From Roseibium sp. TrichSKD4 (lineage in GTDB: Bacteria; Pseudomonadota; Alphaproteobacteria; Rhizobiales; Stappiaceae), in the NCBI RefSeq assembly GCF_000148725.1, contig NZ_GL476315.1, positions 133,173 through 197,172 on the forward strand: a stretch of 64,000 bases of DNA, in the 5' to 3' direction. Below, piece after piece: positions 1 to 9,587 of this stretch. Below the pieces are notes generated by a model. That model was given only the letters and a program-made list of their open reading frames with translations, did not search any database and was not told the origin of the DNA. Position 1 is the first letter of the stretch. Each line of letters opens with the position of its first letter. The translations under genes and the position numbers were made by a program.

Positions 1-230
1 CGTCGCTGGCGGGGCTGTCTGTTGCCGAATATGCGCCAAACTTGGTGAAAAAGACCGTGGTCGGTACGGGGCATGCCGAAAAGGACCAAATCCGTGCCAT
101 GGTGAAAGTGCTGATGCCAAAGGCGGTTTTCAACAGCGATGATGCTGCTGATGCATTGGCCATTGCCATTTGCCATGCCCATCACCGAAAAGTGGCTGCA
201 ACAGTCATGAACAAACGGGGTGCAGCATGA
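1..230 (+). CDS. ruvC: RuvC Holliday-junction endonuclease, C-terminal part
   Basis: This is the 3' end of a gene cut by the window edge. RuvC is the nuclease that resolves Holliday junctions together with RuvAB. The visible residues include the RuvC C-terminal pattern [15 protein letters not shown], followed by [17 protein letters not shown], which carries the conserved acidic residues of the last active-site segment. The frame enters at base 3. The TGA stop overlaps the ruvA start codon (ATGA), and the same-strand ruvA and ruvB follow, which supports the call. Confidence 0.93.
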   Translation, partial: SLAGLSVAEYAPNLVKKTVVGTGHAEKDQIRAMVKVLMPKAVFNSDDAADALAIAICHAHHRKVAATVMNKRGAA

Positions 231-844
231 TCGGTAAGCTGAAAGGCACCATAGATAGTTACGGCGGTGACCATGTCATTATCGATGTGCATGGTGTCGG
301 GTATCAGGTGCATTGCCCATCTCGGATCTTGCAGAGTTTGCCGCGTGCTGGCGAAGCGGCGGTCCTGTTCATTGAAACGGTTGTCCGCGAAGACATGATC
401 CGCCTGTTCGGGTTTGGTGATGAAGCTGAACGAGAGTGGTTTCGCCTGCTGACGACCGTGCAGGGTGTCGGTGCAAAAGTCGCTCTTGGTATTCTTGGGA
501 TTTTGAAGGCAAGTGAAATTGCCAATGCGATTGCCTTGTCGGACAAGGCGACCATCACGCGGGCACCAGGGGTAGGTAAGCGGGTGGCTGAGCGCATCCT
601 TTCAGAACTCAAGGACAAGGCACCCAGCTATGCGAGCGTTGATGATGCGACGGTCGCTGTCAGCCAGAGTGTCTCAGACGATGTTGCTGCGAGACCTGTT
701 GCTGAAGCGGTGTCTGCCTTGACCAATCTCGGCTACGGTCAGCCGCAGGCTGCCGCTGCTGTCGCGAGAGCGGTCCAAAGCGCGGGCGAGGATGCCACGA
801 CTGAAACCCTGATCCGCCTCGGTTTGAAGGAACTGGCGCAATGA
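227..844 (+). CDS. ruvA: Holliday junction branch migration protein RuvA
   Basis: RuvA binds four-way junctions as a tetramer and loads the RuvB motor. The start [21 protein letters not shown] is the classic RuvA OB-fold N-terminus. Central helix-hairpin-helix motifs ([13 protein letters not shown] and [12 protein letters not shown]) bind DNA, and the C-terminal domain ([16 protein letters not shown]) contacts RuvB. At 205 aa the length is normal. The start at 227 is chosen over an upstream in-frame start because it matches family N-termini and overlaps the ruvC stop in an ATGA. The stop overlaps the next start in the same way. Confidence 0.97.
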   Translation: MIGKLKGTIDSYGGDHVIIDVHGVGYQVHCPSRILQSLPRAGEAAVLFIETVVREDMIRLFGFGDEAEREWFRLLTTVQGVGAKVALGILGILKASEIANAIALSDKATITRAPGVGKRVAERILSELKDKAPSYASVDDATVAVSQSVSDDVAARPVAEAVSALTNLGYGQPQAAAAVARAVQSAGEDATTETLIRLGLKELAQ

Positions 845-1086
845 TTGCCTTCACTTATGCCGCCATTGCCATCTTTTTTATCGTCGCTGGCCTCGGGGGC
901 ATCATGTATCTCGACCATCGGTTCTCCCTGACGGTTGTCGGGCGAAACTACGCCATGAAAGGGCGTAAGATCGAAACGGATGATCCTTATGTTCGCAGTC
1001 AGTATCGCAAATACTATGCGATGCGTGTTGCCTACTCGCTGTTCTTGCTGGTGCTGCTGTTTTGGATGGTAAGTCATGTCGGATGA
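841..1086 (+). CDS. small two-helix membrane protein between ruvA and ruvB
   Basis: This 81-aa protein has one hydrophobic segment at about residues 4-24 and a second at about 62-79, with a basic, tyrosine-rich segment between them ([12 protein letters not shown]). It overlaps the ruvA stop by 4 bases and the ruvB start by 11 bases, so it is translationally coupled into the ruv operon. No catalytic motif is visible and I do not recognise a named family. It may be a lineage-specific membrane protein co-expressed with Holliday-junction repair; a link to repair is not shown by the sequence. Confidence 0.7.
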   Translation: MIAFTYAAIAIFFIVAGLGGIMYLDHRFSLTVVGRNYAMKGRKIETDDPYVRSQYRKYYAMRVAYSLFLLVLLFWMVSHVG

Positions 1087-2116
1087 TCAACGGCTTGTTA
1101 CGCCGGAAATCCGGGGCGATGAGATCGACAGTACCATGCGTCCGCAGGCACTGGATAACTTTGTCGGTCAGGCGCAGGCGCGTGCTAATCTGAAGATTTT
1201 TATCGAGGCAGCCAAGGCTCGGGGCGAGGCGCTTGACCATGTGCTGTTTGTTGGCCCTCCGGGTTTGGGCAAGACAACACTCGCGCAAATCATGGCGCGG
1301 GAACTTGGTGTCAATTTTCGGGCGACCTCCGGACCGGTGATCGCCAAATCTGGGGATTTGGCCGCACTTTTGACCAATCTGGAAGAGCGGGATGTTCTCT
1401 TCATTGATGAAATTCACCGTCTTAACCCAGCAGTTGAAGAGGTGCTTTATCCGGCAATGGAGGACTACCAGCTTGATCTGATCATAGGGGAGGGGCCTGC
1501 CGCCCGTTCCGTGAAGATCGATCTTGCCAAGTTCACGCTGGTTGCTGCAACCACTCGATTGGGCCTTTTGACCACACCCTTGCGTGATCGGTTCGGGATA
1601 CCGGTGCGGCTGGAGTTTTATACGCAGCCTGAGCTTGAACACATCGTCAAACGAGGTGCCCGCATTGTGGGTGTCGGAATGGCTGATGATGGTGCAACGG
1701 AAATTGCAAAGCGTTCTCGTGGAACACCGCGTATCGCAGGTCGCCTGCTGCGCCGGGTCCGGGATTTTGCAATTGTTGAGGGCGTTGATAGCGTTGACCG
1801 AGCGCTGGCCGACAAAGCGCTGTCGCAGCTGGAAGTGGATGCTGCCGGGCTGGATAGCCTTGATCGGCGTTATCTCAATCAGATTGCGCGCAACTTTGGG
1901 GGTGGGCCGGTAGGCATTGAAACGATTGCAGCGGCCTTGTCAGAGCCGCGCGATGCCATCGAAGAAATCGTTGAACCCTACTTGATCCAGAATGGGTTTT
2001 TGCAACGAACGCCGCGCGGCCGGGTTTTGACCAATGTTGCGTTCTCCCATTTGGGGCTCGCTGTTCCTGACCGCCCGGATATGCCGCAACTCGGCCTGTT
2101 CAGTGAACCGGACTAG
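1076..2116 (+). CDS. ruvB: Holliday junction branch migration helicase RuvB
   Basis: RuvB is the AAA+ hexameric motor that drives branch migration with RuvA. At 346 aa the length is normal. It shows [11 protein letters not shown] near the N-terminus, Walker [12 protein letters not shown], Walker [10 protein letters not shown], sensor 1 ([18 protein letters not shown], with the arginine finger region) and the C-terminal winged helix with RTPRGR. The start overlaps the preceding small membrane-protein gene by 11 bases. Confidence 0.98.
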   Translation: MSDDQRLVTPEIRGDEIDSTMRPQALDNFVGQAQARANLKIFIEAAKARGEALDHVLFVGPPGLGKTTLAQIMARELGVNFRATSGPVIAKSGDLAALLTNLEERDVLFIDEIHRLNPAVEEVLYPAMEDYQLDLIIGEGPAARSVKIDLAKFTLVAATTRLGLLTTPLRDRFGIPVRLEFYTQPELEHIVKRGARIVGVGMADDGATEIAKRSRGTPRIAGRLLRRVRDFAIVEGVDSVDRALADKALSQLEVDAAGLDSLDRRYLNQIARNFGGGPVGIETIAAALSEPRDAIEEIVEPYLIQNGFLQRTPRGRVLTNVAFSHLGLAVPDRPDMPQLGLFSEPD

Positions 2117-2154
2117 TCGGCTACTCAACTACCCGGGCAATTGAGGAGACAGAT

Positions 2155-2613
2155 GTGAGCAATTGGCCGGATTTGGCAGGACGCCTCGAAGATAGCACGC
2201 ATATCCTTCCCGTTCGGGTCTATTACGAAGATACAGACTTTACCGGGATCGTTTATCACGGATCTTATGTGCGTTTTTTTGAGCGTGGCCGTTCCGATAT
2301 GCTCCGGATGATCGGCATTCACCACGCTGAATTGCAAGAGGGTGGGGCAGACGGTCGCTCACTTGCTTTTGCAGTCCGTGGCATGACCCTCGATTTTGCT
2401 CGACCTGCAACGATTGATGATGTGCTCACAGTGCGCACACAGCTATTATCGGCACGCGGCGCAAAAATCGAACTCCATCAGGAAATCTGGCGGGAAGTCG
2501 AAAAACTTGTCAGTGCAAATGTCACAGTCGCGGTGATCACATCTGAGGGCCGGCCAACGCGTCTCACAGAACGGATGCGTGAAAGCCTTGGCAAAATCAC
2601 CCCGGCCAGCTGA
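2155..2613 (+). CDS. ybgC: YbgC-type acyl-CoA thioesterase of the Tol-Pal cluster
   Basis: This 152-aa hot-dog-fold thioesterase carries the 4HBT signature YYEDTDFTGIVYHGSYVRFF, whose Asp is the usual catalytic residue. YbgC proteins hydrolyse short acyl-CoA esters at the inner membrane and are commonly the first gene of tol-pal operons. It starts at a GTG codon with GAGGAG about 7 bases upstream; the nearby ATG at 2153 is followed directly by TGA and cannot be used. A 247-base gap separates it from tolQ, so tolQ may have its own promoter. Confidence 0.92.
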   Translation: MSNWPDLAGRLEDSTHILPVRVYYEDTDFTGIVYHGSYVRFFERGRSDMLRMIGIHHAELQEGGADGRSLAFAVRGMTLDFARPATIDDVLTVRTQLLSARGAKIELHQEIWREVEKLVSANVTVAVITSEGRPTRLTERMRESLGKITPAS

Positions 2614-2860
2614 GGCTTTTTGTCCCGATTATCCGTCAAGTTCGCAATATTACTAAAAAGTTATCGGGAATCCGCGCCCTGTTAAGGCTGCGGTAACCAT
2701 AATTGATTCCTCTAGGGCTGATGTAATTCGAAGCAGGAAGTCCCAGTTTCGCCAAAATCCGGCGTCAAGGAGGCTGCGAGACTGGCCTGCGGGTCAGCGC
2801 TGTATTTGCCTGTCTTGAAAAGCGCGCGGTATTTTTTCGACCAAGAGGTCTAAGGGTTCA

Positions 2861-3567
2861 ATGGAACAACTTGTTCAGACGACACTGTCGGCGCCAGAAG
2901 GGGATCTGTCTTTCTTCTCGCTGTTTTGGCAAGCCCATATTGTCGTAAAGATTGTCATGCTCGGTCTGGTCGTTGCATCTGTATGGTGCTGGGCGATCAT
3001 GATTGACAAGGCGTTGCTTTATATGCGCGCCAAACGTCAGATGAACCGCTTTGAAACGGTGTTCTGGTCAGGCAGTCTCTGGAAGATCTCTATGGAACGC
3101 TGCAGAACCGGACCAATCACGGTATGGCCGCGATTTTCGTTGCTGTCATGCGCGAATGGAAGCGCAGCCATGAAGGCGCGCGCCCGGCCATCGCCAGCCT
3201 GCAGCAGCGCATTGACCGCGTGATGGATGTCACCATCCAGCGTGAGGCCGAGCGGCTTGAAAGCCGTCTGTTGATCTTGGCGTCTGTCGGCTCTGCCGGA
3301 CCATTCATTGGCCTGTTCGGAACTGTCTGGGGCATCATGACCGCGTTTCAGGCAATCGCGAATGCAGAAAGCACAAACTTGGCTGTCGTTGCGCCTGGTA
3401 TTGCGGAAGCGCTTTTTGCGACCGCGCTGGGCCTGCTTGCCGCAATCCCGGCGGTGATCGCCTACAACAAGTTTTCCTCAGACGTTGGCAAGGTTGTAGG
3501 CCGAATGGAAGGCTTTGCGGACGAGTTTTCTGCAATCCTGTCCCGTCAGATAGACCAGAGCGTATAA
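2861..3567 (+). CDS. tolQ: TolQ proton-channel protein, frameshifted in this sequence
   Basis: TolQ forms the inner-membrane proton channel with TolR and energises TolA. The frame opening at 2861 gives the first transmembrane segment (residues about 27-50) and reads sensibly to about 3072. It then continues only in another frame, which carries GMAAIFVAVMREWKRS and the two C-terminal transmembrane helices with GPFIGLFGTVWGIM. Adding one base near 3072 (a CC pair read as C) restores one 235-aa protein, the normal TolQ length. A sequencing indel is the simplest explanation; a real mutation cannot be excluded. Confidence 0.9.
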
Positions 3568-3570
3568 GCC

Positions 3571-4023
3571 ATGGGCATGAATGTCGCATCCGGGGGCGGG
3601 TCAGGTGGTGGACGGAGACGCCGCCGTCGGCGTAGCCAACCCATCAGCGAAATCAACGTGACGCCATTCGTGGATGTCATGCTGGTGCTGTTGATCATTT
3701 TCATGGTTGCAGCGCCACTTTTGACTGTGGGAGTGCCGATTGATTTGCCCGAGACACGGGCAAAAGCACTGGAAGGCGACACTGAGCCGATAACGATTTC
3801 GATCAACTCCGCAGGACAGATCTTCATTCAAGACACCGAAATCGCGTTGGAAGAAGTGGTTCCGAAACTCGGGGCCATTGCTGAAAATGGCTACGAAGAG
3901 CGGATTTATGTGCGCGGTGATCAAACCGCTGACTATGGCACCATGATGAAGGTCATGGGCCGTATCAATGCTGCCGGGTTCAAGCGCCTTGGCCTTGTGA
4001 CCCTTGAAGAACAGGATTCGTAA
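3571..4023 (+). CDS. tolR: TolR, Tol-Pal energising protein
   Basis: TolR is the ExbD-family partner of TolQ, with a single N-terminal membrane helix and a periplasmic domain. At 150 aa it has a Gly/Arg-rich cytoplasmic start, the motif PISEINVTPFVDVMLVLLII containing the proton-conducting Asp within the helix, and an ExbD periplasmic domain ending in ERIYVRGDQTADYGTMMKVM. It lies 3 bases after the tolQ stop, and tolA follows 6 bases later. Confidence 0.95.
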   Translation: MGMNVASGGGSGGGRRRRRRRSQPISEINVTPFVDVMLVLLIIFMVAAPLLTVGVPIDLPETRAKALEGDTEPITISINSAGQIFIQDTEIALEEVVPKLGAIAENGYEERIYVRGDQTADYGTMMKVMGRINAAGFKRLGLVTLEEQDS

Positions 4024-4029
4024 CGCGCC

Positions 4030-4935
4030 ATGCGTGTCGGTCTTATTGCATCCGTGGCGGGCCATTCGGCCATTTTCCTCTGGGGGCTGATCGTCTTTCC
4101 GGGTGCTGACACCTTGCCGACGCCGTCTGTGGATCCGCTTCCTGTCGAACTCGTTCCGATTGCAGAGCTGACGCGCTTGCAAAAGGGCGAAAAGACTGCC
4201 GAGGAAATTCGCGAGGTTGCAGCTCTGCAGCCAAGTGAAACGCCTGTGGAAGATGTTCCCACTCCGGCTGAAAGGCCAGGTGAACAGCAAGTCCAGCAAC
4301 CGACACCGCCAGCCCCGGCGCCCGAACCTGCCCCGGAACCTGAACCAGAGCCCGTGGCAGAACCGGAACCGGCACCAGAGCCGGAACCTGAAGTCGCACC
4401 TGAACCCAGCCCTGAGGCGGAACCTGCACCTGCTCCGGAACCGCAGCCAATCATCACGCAGGCGCGGCCACGGACCAAGCCGAAGCCACCGCGTCCAGAG
4501 CCGCAGCGCCAAGAGAATTTCAACAGCCAGATCTCGGCGCTTTTGAACAAGGTTGAGCCGGAAGGTGGGGCCTCGTCTGCTTCGCAAGAACCTGTGTCAC
4601 TTGGATCTCGCCGTGGGCAGGAAAATGTCCAGATGACACAGTCAGAGCTGGATGCCCTGCGTGGTCAGGTATCGGCCTGTTGGAACCCACCTGTTGGGGC
4701 TGCAGGAGCGGAAGACTTGCGGGTGCGCGTCCGGTTTAATCTTGATCAATCCGGAGGTGTATCGGGCAGTCCGGAAGTGATCAACAACAGCTCAAATCCG
4801 GCCTTCCGGGCCGCTGCGAGCAGTGCCGTGCGCGCTATCATGCGCTGCGCGCCTTATTCCCTTCCCATTGCCAAGTATGATGCGTGGGAGGAAGTCATCC
4901 TGAATTTCGATCCCAAGGAGCTTTTGGGCGGTTAG
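4030..4935 (+). CDS. tolA: TolA-like periplasm-spanning protein
   Basis: TolA links the TolQR motor to Pal. This 301-aa protein has an N-terminal membrane anchor (about residues 5-25), a long low-complexity linker rich in Pro-Glu pairs (about residues 78-165) and a C-terminal TonB/TolA-type domain with [15 protein letters not shown] and [11 protein letters not shown]. The Pro-Glu linker replaces the Ala/Lys-rich helix of enterobacterial TolA, as is common in Alphaproteobacteria. Its repeats create long antisense open frames that are not genes. Confidence 0.9.
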   Translation: MRVGLIASVAGHSAIFLWGLIVFPGADTLPTPSVDPLPVELVPIAELTRLQKGEKTAEEIREVAALQPSETPVEDVPTPAERPGEQQVQQPTPPAPAPEPAPEPEPEPVAEPEPAPEPEPEVAPEPSPEAEPAPAPEPQPIITQARPRTKPKPPRPEPQRQENFNSQISALLNKVEPEGGASSASQEPVSLGSRRGQENVQMTQSELDALRGQVSACWNPPVGAAGAEDLRVRVRFNLDQSGGVSGSPEVINNSSNPAFRAAASSAVRAIMRCAPYSLPIAKYDAWEEVILNFDPKELLGG

Positions 4936-4966
4936 TATGTCGCATTACCAAGGAGTCGAAGGCCTT

Positions 4967-6316
4967 ATGCGTTCAACAGTCAGTATTCGCGGTTTGCAGT
5001 TGGCCGCTCGTGTCGCGTGCTTGATGCTGGTGGCCTTTGCGGGTTTGCTTACGGCCCTTGGCCCGGCGCGTGCCTTGATCGAGCTTGATATTACCCAAGG
5101 CAACATCGAGCCCCTGCCGATTGCCCTGCCTGATTTTGCAGCGGCTGGCAGTGACCCAAAGCTTGCATCGGACATGATCGGTGTAATCACGGCAGACCTG
5201 AAACGCTCTGGTCTTTTCAAGCCATTGGATCCGGCCAGTTTCATCCAGAAAAACATGGATGTGAACACCACGCCGCGTTTCGGGGATTGGCGGACAATTG
5301 GCGCTCAGGCTCTGGTCAGTGGCACTGTGTCCAAGCAAGCCGATGGTCGCCTGCGGGCTGAGTTTCGGCTCTGGGATGTCTTTGCTTCTGAGCAGATGTT
5401 GGGACAGCAGTTTTTTACCACGGAAGAAAACTGGCGTCGTTTGGCTCACATCATTGCCGATGCGATCTACGAGCGGTTGACCGGTGAAAAGGGCTATTTT
5501 GATACCCGGATTGTTTATATTGACGAAACGGGGCCAAAGGACAAACGGGTCAAGCGCCTAGCCATCATGGATCAGGATGGCGCGAATGTTCGCTATTTGA
5601 CTAAAGGCGATGACCTTGTGCTGACGCCGCGCTTCTCGCCGACCAGCCAGGAAATCACCTACATGTCCTATTCAGGGGCAGACCCGAGTGTCTATCTCCT
5701 GAATATTGAGACCGGACAGCGCGAGATCGTTGGCAATTTCCCCGGTATGACCTTTGCGCCGCGGTTTTCGCCGGACGGACAAAGTGTTGTCATGAGCCTT
5801 CAGCAAGGCGGAAATGCCAATATCTTCAAAATGGATTTGCGCTCGCGTCGAACCACACGGCTTACAAACACAGCCGCAATTGATACGAGCCCGTCCTATT
5901 CGCCAGATGGCAGCCGGATCGTGTTTGAATCCGATCGCGGTGGAACCCAGCAACTCTATGTCATGAGTGGAAATGACGGGAATCCGCTGCGGATCTCGTT
6001 TGGTCCAGGCCGCTATTCAACCCCGGTCTGGTCCCCGCGCGGCGATCTGATTGCCTTCACAAAAATGCATCAGGGCCGGTTCATGATTGGTGTAATGAAA
6101 CCGGATGGCAAGGGTGAGCGGATTTTGACCGAGGGCTATCACAATGAAGGTCCAGCCTGGTCACCAAACGGCCGTGTTCTGGTGTTCTTCCGCGACACAC
6201 CGGGCGCAAATGGTGGGCCGCAGGTTTGGACCGTAGATTTGACGGGTTACAATGAGCAGCGTGTGAACACACCAGCCTTTGCGTCCGACCCCTCATGGTC
6301 ACCCTTGATCGATTGA
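4967..6316 (+). CDS. tolB: TolB periplasmic beta-propeller protein
   Basis: TolB is the periplasmic partner of Pal and TolA. The protein has a signal peptide ending near GPARA, the N-terminal domain ([18 protein letters not shown]), and a C-terminal propeller made of WD40-like repeats ([49 protein letters not shown]). The start at 4967 is preferred over 4937 because AAGGAG lies upstream and the product then begins with a standard signal peptide; the upstream ATG remains possible. It follows tolA directly. Confidence 0.95.
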   Translation: MRSTVSIRGLQLAARVACLMLVAFAGLLTALGPARALIELDITQGNIEPLPIALPDFAAAGSDPKLASDMIGVITADLKRSGLFKPLDPASFIQKNMDVNTTPRFGDWRTIGAQALVSGTVSKQADGRLRAEFRLWDVFASEQMLGQQFFTTEENWRRLAHIIADAIYERLTGEKGYFDTRIVYIDETGPKDKRVKRLAIMDQDGANVRYLTKGDDLVLTPRFSPTSQEITYMSYSGADPSVYLLNIETGQREIVGNFPGMTFAPRFSPDGQSVVMSLQQGGNANIFKMDLRSRRTTRLTNTAAIDTSPSYSPDGSRIVFESDRGGTQQLYVMSGNDGNPLRISFGPGRYSTPVWSPRGDLIAFTKMHQGRFMIGVMKPDGKGERILTEGYHNEGPAWSPNGRVLVFFRDTPGANGGPQVWTVDLTGYNEQRVNTPAFASDPSWSPLID

Positions 6317-6452
6317 ACCAATATGGGCGAACCGGGAATTTCTGGTTCGCTTTCGTAAATTAGGTAAAAATTTACCATGTTTGCCAACGCCGCCTTAACC
6401 ATAGTTGGATAGCAGCTGGACATTCAGTCGGGCGGGTGGCTGGCAGTAGGAG

Positions 6453-6950
6453 ATGAGAATGGCTTTAGTAAGCGAACTTGGTCGAGGTGCGAAGCTGTTC
6501 GCGACCGTGGCTATCCTGATGTTTTTGGCTGCATGTGCCCAGACCAAGCCGGATCTGGCAGGCGGCGCAGGTAATGTTGCGCCGGGCAGTGGACAGGACT
6601 TCGTGGTCAATGTCGGCGACCGGATCTATTTTGCTGAAGATCAGTCAACCCTGTCTTCGCAGGCCCGCGCCACATTGGACAAACAGGTTCAGTGGTTGAA
6701 CCGTTATTCCCAATACACGGTTACTGTTGAAGGTCACGCGGATGAGCGCGGCACTCGTCAGTACAACCTTGCACTCGGGGCCCGCCGTGCGAACTCCGCT
6801 CGGGACTATCTTGTATCTCGCGGCATTTCTACAACGCGTATCAAAACCATTTCCTACGGCAAAGAACGGCCTGTTGCTGTGTGTAACAATGACAGCTGTT
6901 GGACCCAGAACCGCCGTGCTGTAACCGTGTTGAACAACGCGACAAACTAA
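6453..6950 (+). CDS. pal: Pal peptidoglycan-associated lipoprotein
   Basis: Pal is an outer-membrane lipoprotein that binds peptidoglycan and TolB. The 165-aa product has a lipobox LAAC near residue 28, the entry IYFAEDQSTL, and the OmpA-like peptidoglycan-binding signature TVEGHADERGTRQYNLALG with the ligand-binding Asp and Arg. The C-terminus CWTQNRRAVTVL is typical. A 136-base AT-rich leader precedes it and a strong terminator follows at 6992, so pal may also be expressed from its own promoter. Confidence 0.97.
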   Translation: MRMALVSELGRGAKLFATVAILMFLAACAQTKPDLAGGAGNVAPGSGQDFVVNVGDRIYFAEDQSTLSSQARATLDKQVQWLNRYSQYTVTVEGHADERGTRQYNLALGARRANSARDYLVSRGISTTRIKTISYGKERPVAVCNNDSCWTQNRRAVTVLNNATN

Positions 6951-6991
6951 GCCTTGGCTTCGTCAATACCGACGGGCTAATAAGACAAGTG

Positions 6992-7022
6992 GGCCATCAG
7001 ATTACGATCTGATGGCCTTTTT
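6992..7022 (+). terminator. rho-independent terminator after pal
   Basis: A perfect 10-bp stem (GGCCATCAGA with TCTGATGGCC, 6-base loop) is followed by a run of five T. It separates tolB-pal from cpoB. Confidence 0.9.
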
Positions 7023-7121
7023 CGTGATCCTGTCAAAATTTGGCCGAACTCGACGCGCCCTGTGGTATCGGTATTTGGGTGACATCTGTCGGCATGGATT
7101 TGCCGCTGCTCGGAGGAAGGA

Positions 7122-8048
7122 ATGGGAAAAGCACGAGTGCTCGTGATGGGTTTGGCTGCATTGCTGGTGGTGATGACCAGTATGCCGTCCCAAGCGCAGC
7201 TGTTTGGAAAACGAAATGACGATTCAGCCGTTCGTCTCAATGAAATGGAAGAGCGTTTGCGTCGGTTGACCGGCCAGATCGAGCAATTGACCTATCAATT
7301 GCGCGAAATGCAGGAACAAATGCGGCGTATGCAGGAAGACAATGAGTATCGCTTCCAGCAACTTGAAAGCGCGCCCAATGGCAAACGATCCGATCTTGCA
7401 CCGTCCGGAAATTCAACGGCTCAGGCCGGGTCTACGGGTATCTTGGGCACGTTGCCAGTTGATGGATCCGGCGATGGGAATTGGGATCAAACGGGTGGAT
7501 ATCAAGATGGAACCGGCGGAGAGACGACCGGCGGTCCCATCGACCTATCTGCGCTTGCCAATGGTCAGATCAATCCCGGTGGCAGCAATGCACTGAGGTC
7601 TGTTGCTCCTGAGCAAACGGTCCCGGATACAGGTGATCAAATTGCCGGATTGATTGCCACCGGAAATCCGCGCACCGATTATGACAGTGCTTATGGTCTT
7701 GCGGTGAACGGTGACTACCAAGGCGCTGAAAACGGTTTTCGGGCCTTTTTGTCGAACTATCCCGGGCACCAGCTCTCCTCCAATGCCCAATATTGGTTGG
7801 GCGAAAGCTTGCTTGCCCAAAACAATTATCGGGATGCGGCAGACGCCTTTCTCAAAACCTATACAGATCACCCCAATTCATCAAAGTCCGCTGATAGCCT
7901 CTTGAAGCTCGGTGTCTCTCTGCGTGGTCTTGGCGAGATTGACGCCGCATGTGCGACTTTCACAGAACTTTTGAATAAATTCCCGAACGCGGCTCCGGCT
8001 CTGCTTTTGCAGGCGCGTGATGAACAGCGCAGGGCCAATTGCGCTTAA
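7122..8048 (+). CDS. cpoB: CpoB (YbgF), Tol-Pal coordinator with TPR repeats
   Basis: CpoB couples peptidoglycan synthesis with Tol-driven outer-membrane constriction. This 308-aa protein has a signal peptide ending near SQAQ, a short coiled coil at about residues 37-80 (EMEERLRRLTGQIEQLTYQL) that mediates trimerisation, a Gly-rich linker, and C-terminal TPR repeats (ANGDYQGAENGFRAFL, YWLGESLLAQNNYRDAADAF). AGGAGG upstream supports the start. The gene's 3' end overlaps the proposed tilS start. Confidence 0.93.
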   Translation: MGKARVLVMGLAALLVVMTSMPSQAQLFGKRNDDSAVRLNEMEERLRRLTGQIEQLTYQLREMQEQMRRMQEDNEYRFQQLESAPNGKRSDLAPSGNSTAQAGSTGILGTLPVDGSGDGNWDQTGGYQDGTGGETTGGPIDLSALANGQINPGGSNALRSVAPEQTVPDTGDQIAGLIATGNPRTDYDSAYGLAVNGDYQGAENGFRAFLSNYPGHQLSSNAQYWLGESLLAQNNYRDAADAFLKTYTDHPNSSKSADSLLKLGVSLRGLGEIDAACATFTELLNKFPNAAPALLLQARDEQRRANCA

Positions 8049-9360
8049 AGCGATGGGACTTGATGTGAGCGCTCTTGCGCCGACGGATATCGATCCGCTT
8101 CTGGATATTCTTTCCCCTTATAAGTCGATCACATTAGGCGTGTCGGGCGGTGCCGATTCCCTTGCGCTTTTGTTTCTTGTGGTCGAATGGAAAAAACGGC
8201 AATCATGGTCCGGCGCACTTGATGTGGTGACTGTTGATCATGGTTTGCGGGCAGAAAGCGCGAAGGAGGCGCGGTTTGTCTCTGATATCTGCCGCAGCTT
8301 ACAGGTCCGACATACAATTTTGGAATGGCGACCTGAGGGCGCACTTTCAAACCTCCAAGGCCGGGCGCGTGAAGCCCGCTATGCCCTTATCGCAGAGCAC
8401 ATGGAAGAGAGCAGCTCCGAGGCGCTGGTTCTCGGACATCACCTTGATGACCAAGCGGAAACATTTCTTGACCGATTGACCCGTGGGAGCGGTGTCTATG
8501 GCTTAAGTGCGATGGCTTCCGTCGAACACCAAGGTCCAAATGGGCTTCAAATCGTTAGGCCATTGCTTTCACTCTCCAAAGACCAGCTTGTTTTGTCGTT
8601 AGAGGCGAGAGGGCAAAGTTGGGTCGAAGATCAAAGCAACGAGGTTGAAGCCTATAAGCGCGTTCGCCTCAGAAAATTGCTCAAAGGCCTTTCGGATGAA
8701 GGCCTTTCTCGAGACGGACTTGCGGAGACTGCAAAGCGGATGCGAAGAGCCCGCGAGGCTTTGGAAGAGTGGGTTTCAAGCTTTTGGTCAACACGTGTGA
8801 CACAGCATCCAGCAGGGCCATTGGCAATTTGTTTTGATGCCTGGCAGAATCTACCACTTGAGATGCGCCTTCGTGTGTTGTCCCAGGCTTTGTCCGCGAC
8901 TGCTGGAATGGAGTATCCTTCCAGACTTTCAAAACTTGAAGCACTGGAGGCTGACCTACAAAAACAAGCTCAGCTCAAGAAAACTATGAGCGGATGCATA
9001 GTGTCAAAGACTGTCCGTCATCTTTTGGTTTGGAAAGAAGTCGGGCGAAGTGAAATTCCCTCCGTCGGCCTTGCAAAGTTCATGAATGGTTGCAGGCGGC
9101 GTATTTGGGACGGTCGGTTCGAAATAACGCTGGAAGACCAGTTCGGTGAGCTCGGAGATGCCATGTCAATCGGCCAATTGATTACGGCTCCCAAGCCGGA
9201 AGAAGAGTTTGCTGATTGTGCACCATGGCCTAAGGAGGCGTTTCGGGCATCACTTGCCATTTATGAGAACGAGCGCTTGTTGCTGGTGCCGGGCCTTTAT
9301 GCGAATCGCAACCGCAATTTGGACGGTTTGAAAATTCAGATTGTGGGACGAAAGTCCTAG
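8020..9360 (+). CDS. tilS: tRNA(Ile)-lysidine synthase TilS
   Basis: TilS converts C34 of the tRNA-Ile CAU anticodon to lysidine, using ATP and lysine. The PP-loop motif GVSGGADSLALL lies at about residue 40, and VDHGLRAES and LGHHLDDQAET follow in the N-type ATP pyrophosphatase core. The start is uncertain: the ATG at 8020 overlaps cpoB by 29 bases, while an ATG at 8053 just after the cpoB stop is also possible; neither has a strong ribosome-binding site. The C-terminal third is divergent, as is usual. Confidence 0.93.
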   Translation: MNSAGPIALKAMGLDVSALAPTDIDPLLDILSPYKSITLGVSGGADSLALLFLVVEWKKRQSWSGALDVVTVDHGLRAESAKEARFVSDICRSLQVRHTILEWRPEGALSNLQGRAREARYALIAEHMEESSSEALVLGHHLDDQAETFLDRLTRGSGVYGLSAMASVEHQGPNGLQIVRPLLSLSKDQLVLSLEARGQSWVEDQSNEVEAYKRVRLRKLLKGLSDEGLSRDGLAETAKRMRRAREALEEWVSSFWSTRVTQHPAGPLAICFDAWQNLPLEMRLRVLSQALSATAGMEYPSRLSKLEALEADLQKQAQLKKTMSGCIVSKTVRHLLVWKEVGRSEIPSVGLAKFMNGCRRRIWDGRFEITLEDQFGELGDAMSIGQLITAPKPEEEFADCAPWPKEAFRASLAIYENERLLLVPGLYANRNRNLDGLKIQIVGRKS

Positions 9361-9503
9361 GCGTACAGCCGTTTTTCGGGCGCCAGATTATTTTGCCTGC
9401 CAATCAAATTCTCTTGATGAGGCGACATCGGCATAATCACCGATAAAAACTCGACTTATTTTAAGAAAAAACTCAAAGAGATTGAGCAAGAATGGCGCAC
9501 CGC

Positions 9504-9531
9504 CTTGGCATAGCCTTCATGCCGACCTATC
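9504..9531 (+). promoter_or_regulatory. candidate RpoH (heat-shock sigma) promoter of ftsH
   Basis: CTTGGC, 16 bases, then CCTATC lies about 57 bases upstream of the ftsH start. This resembles alphaproteobacterial RpoH promoters (CTTG with a C-rich -10). ftsH is a common heat-shock gene and rpoH itself is in this window. This is a pattern match only. Confidence 0.4.
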
Positions 9532-9587
9532 TTGGCTCCTAAGTGGAACCCCGTGTACAGGCCATACCGGATGGCCGAGGGAAAGAA

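Noticed and set aside
3601-4587. Long − strand frames (up to 328 codons) over tolR-tolA
   Set aside because: They arise from the Pro-Glu repeat codons of tolA and have low-complexity Arg/Gly products.
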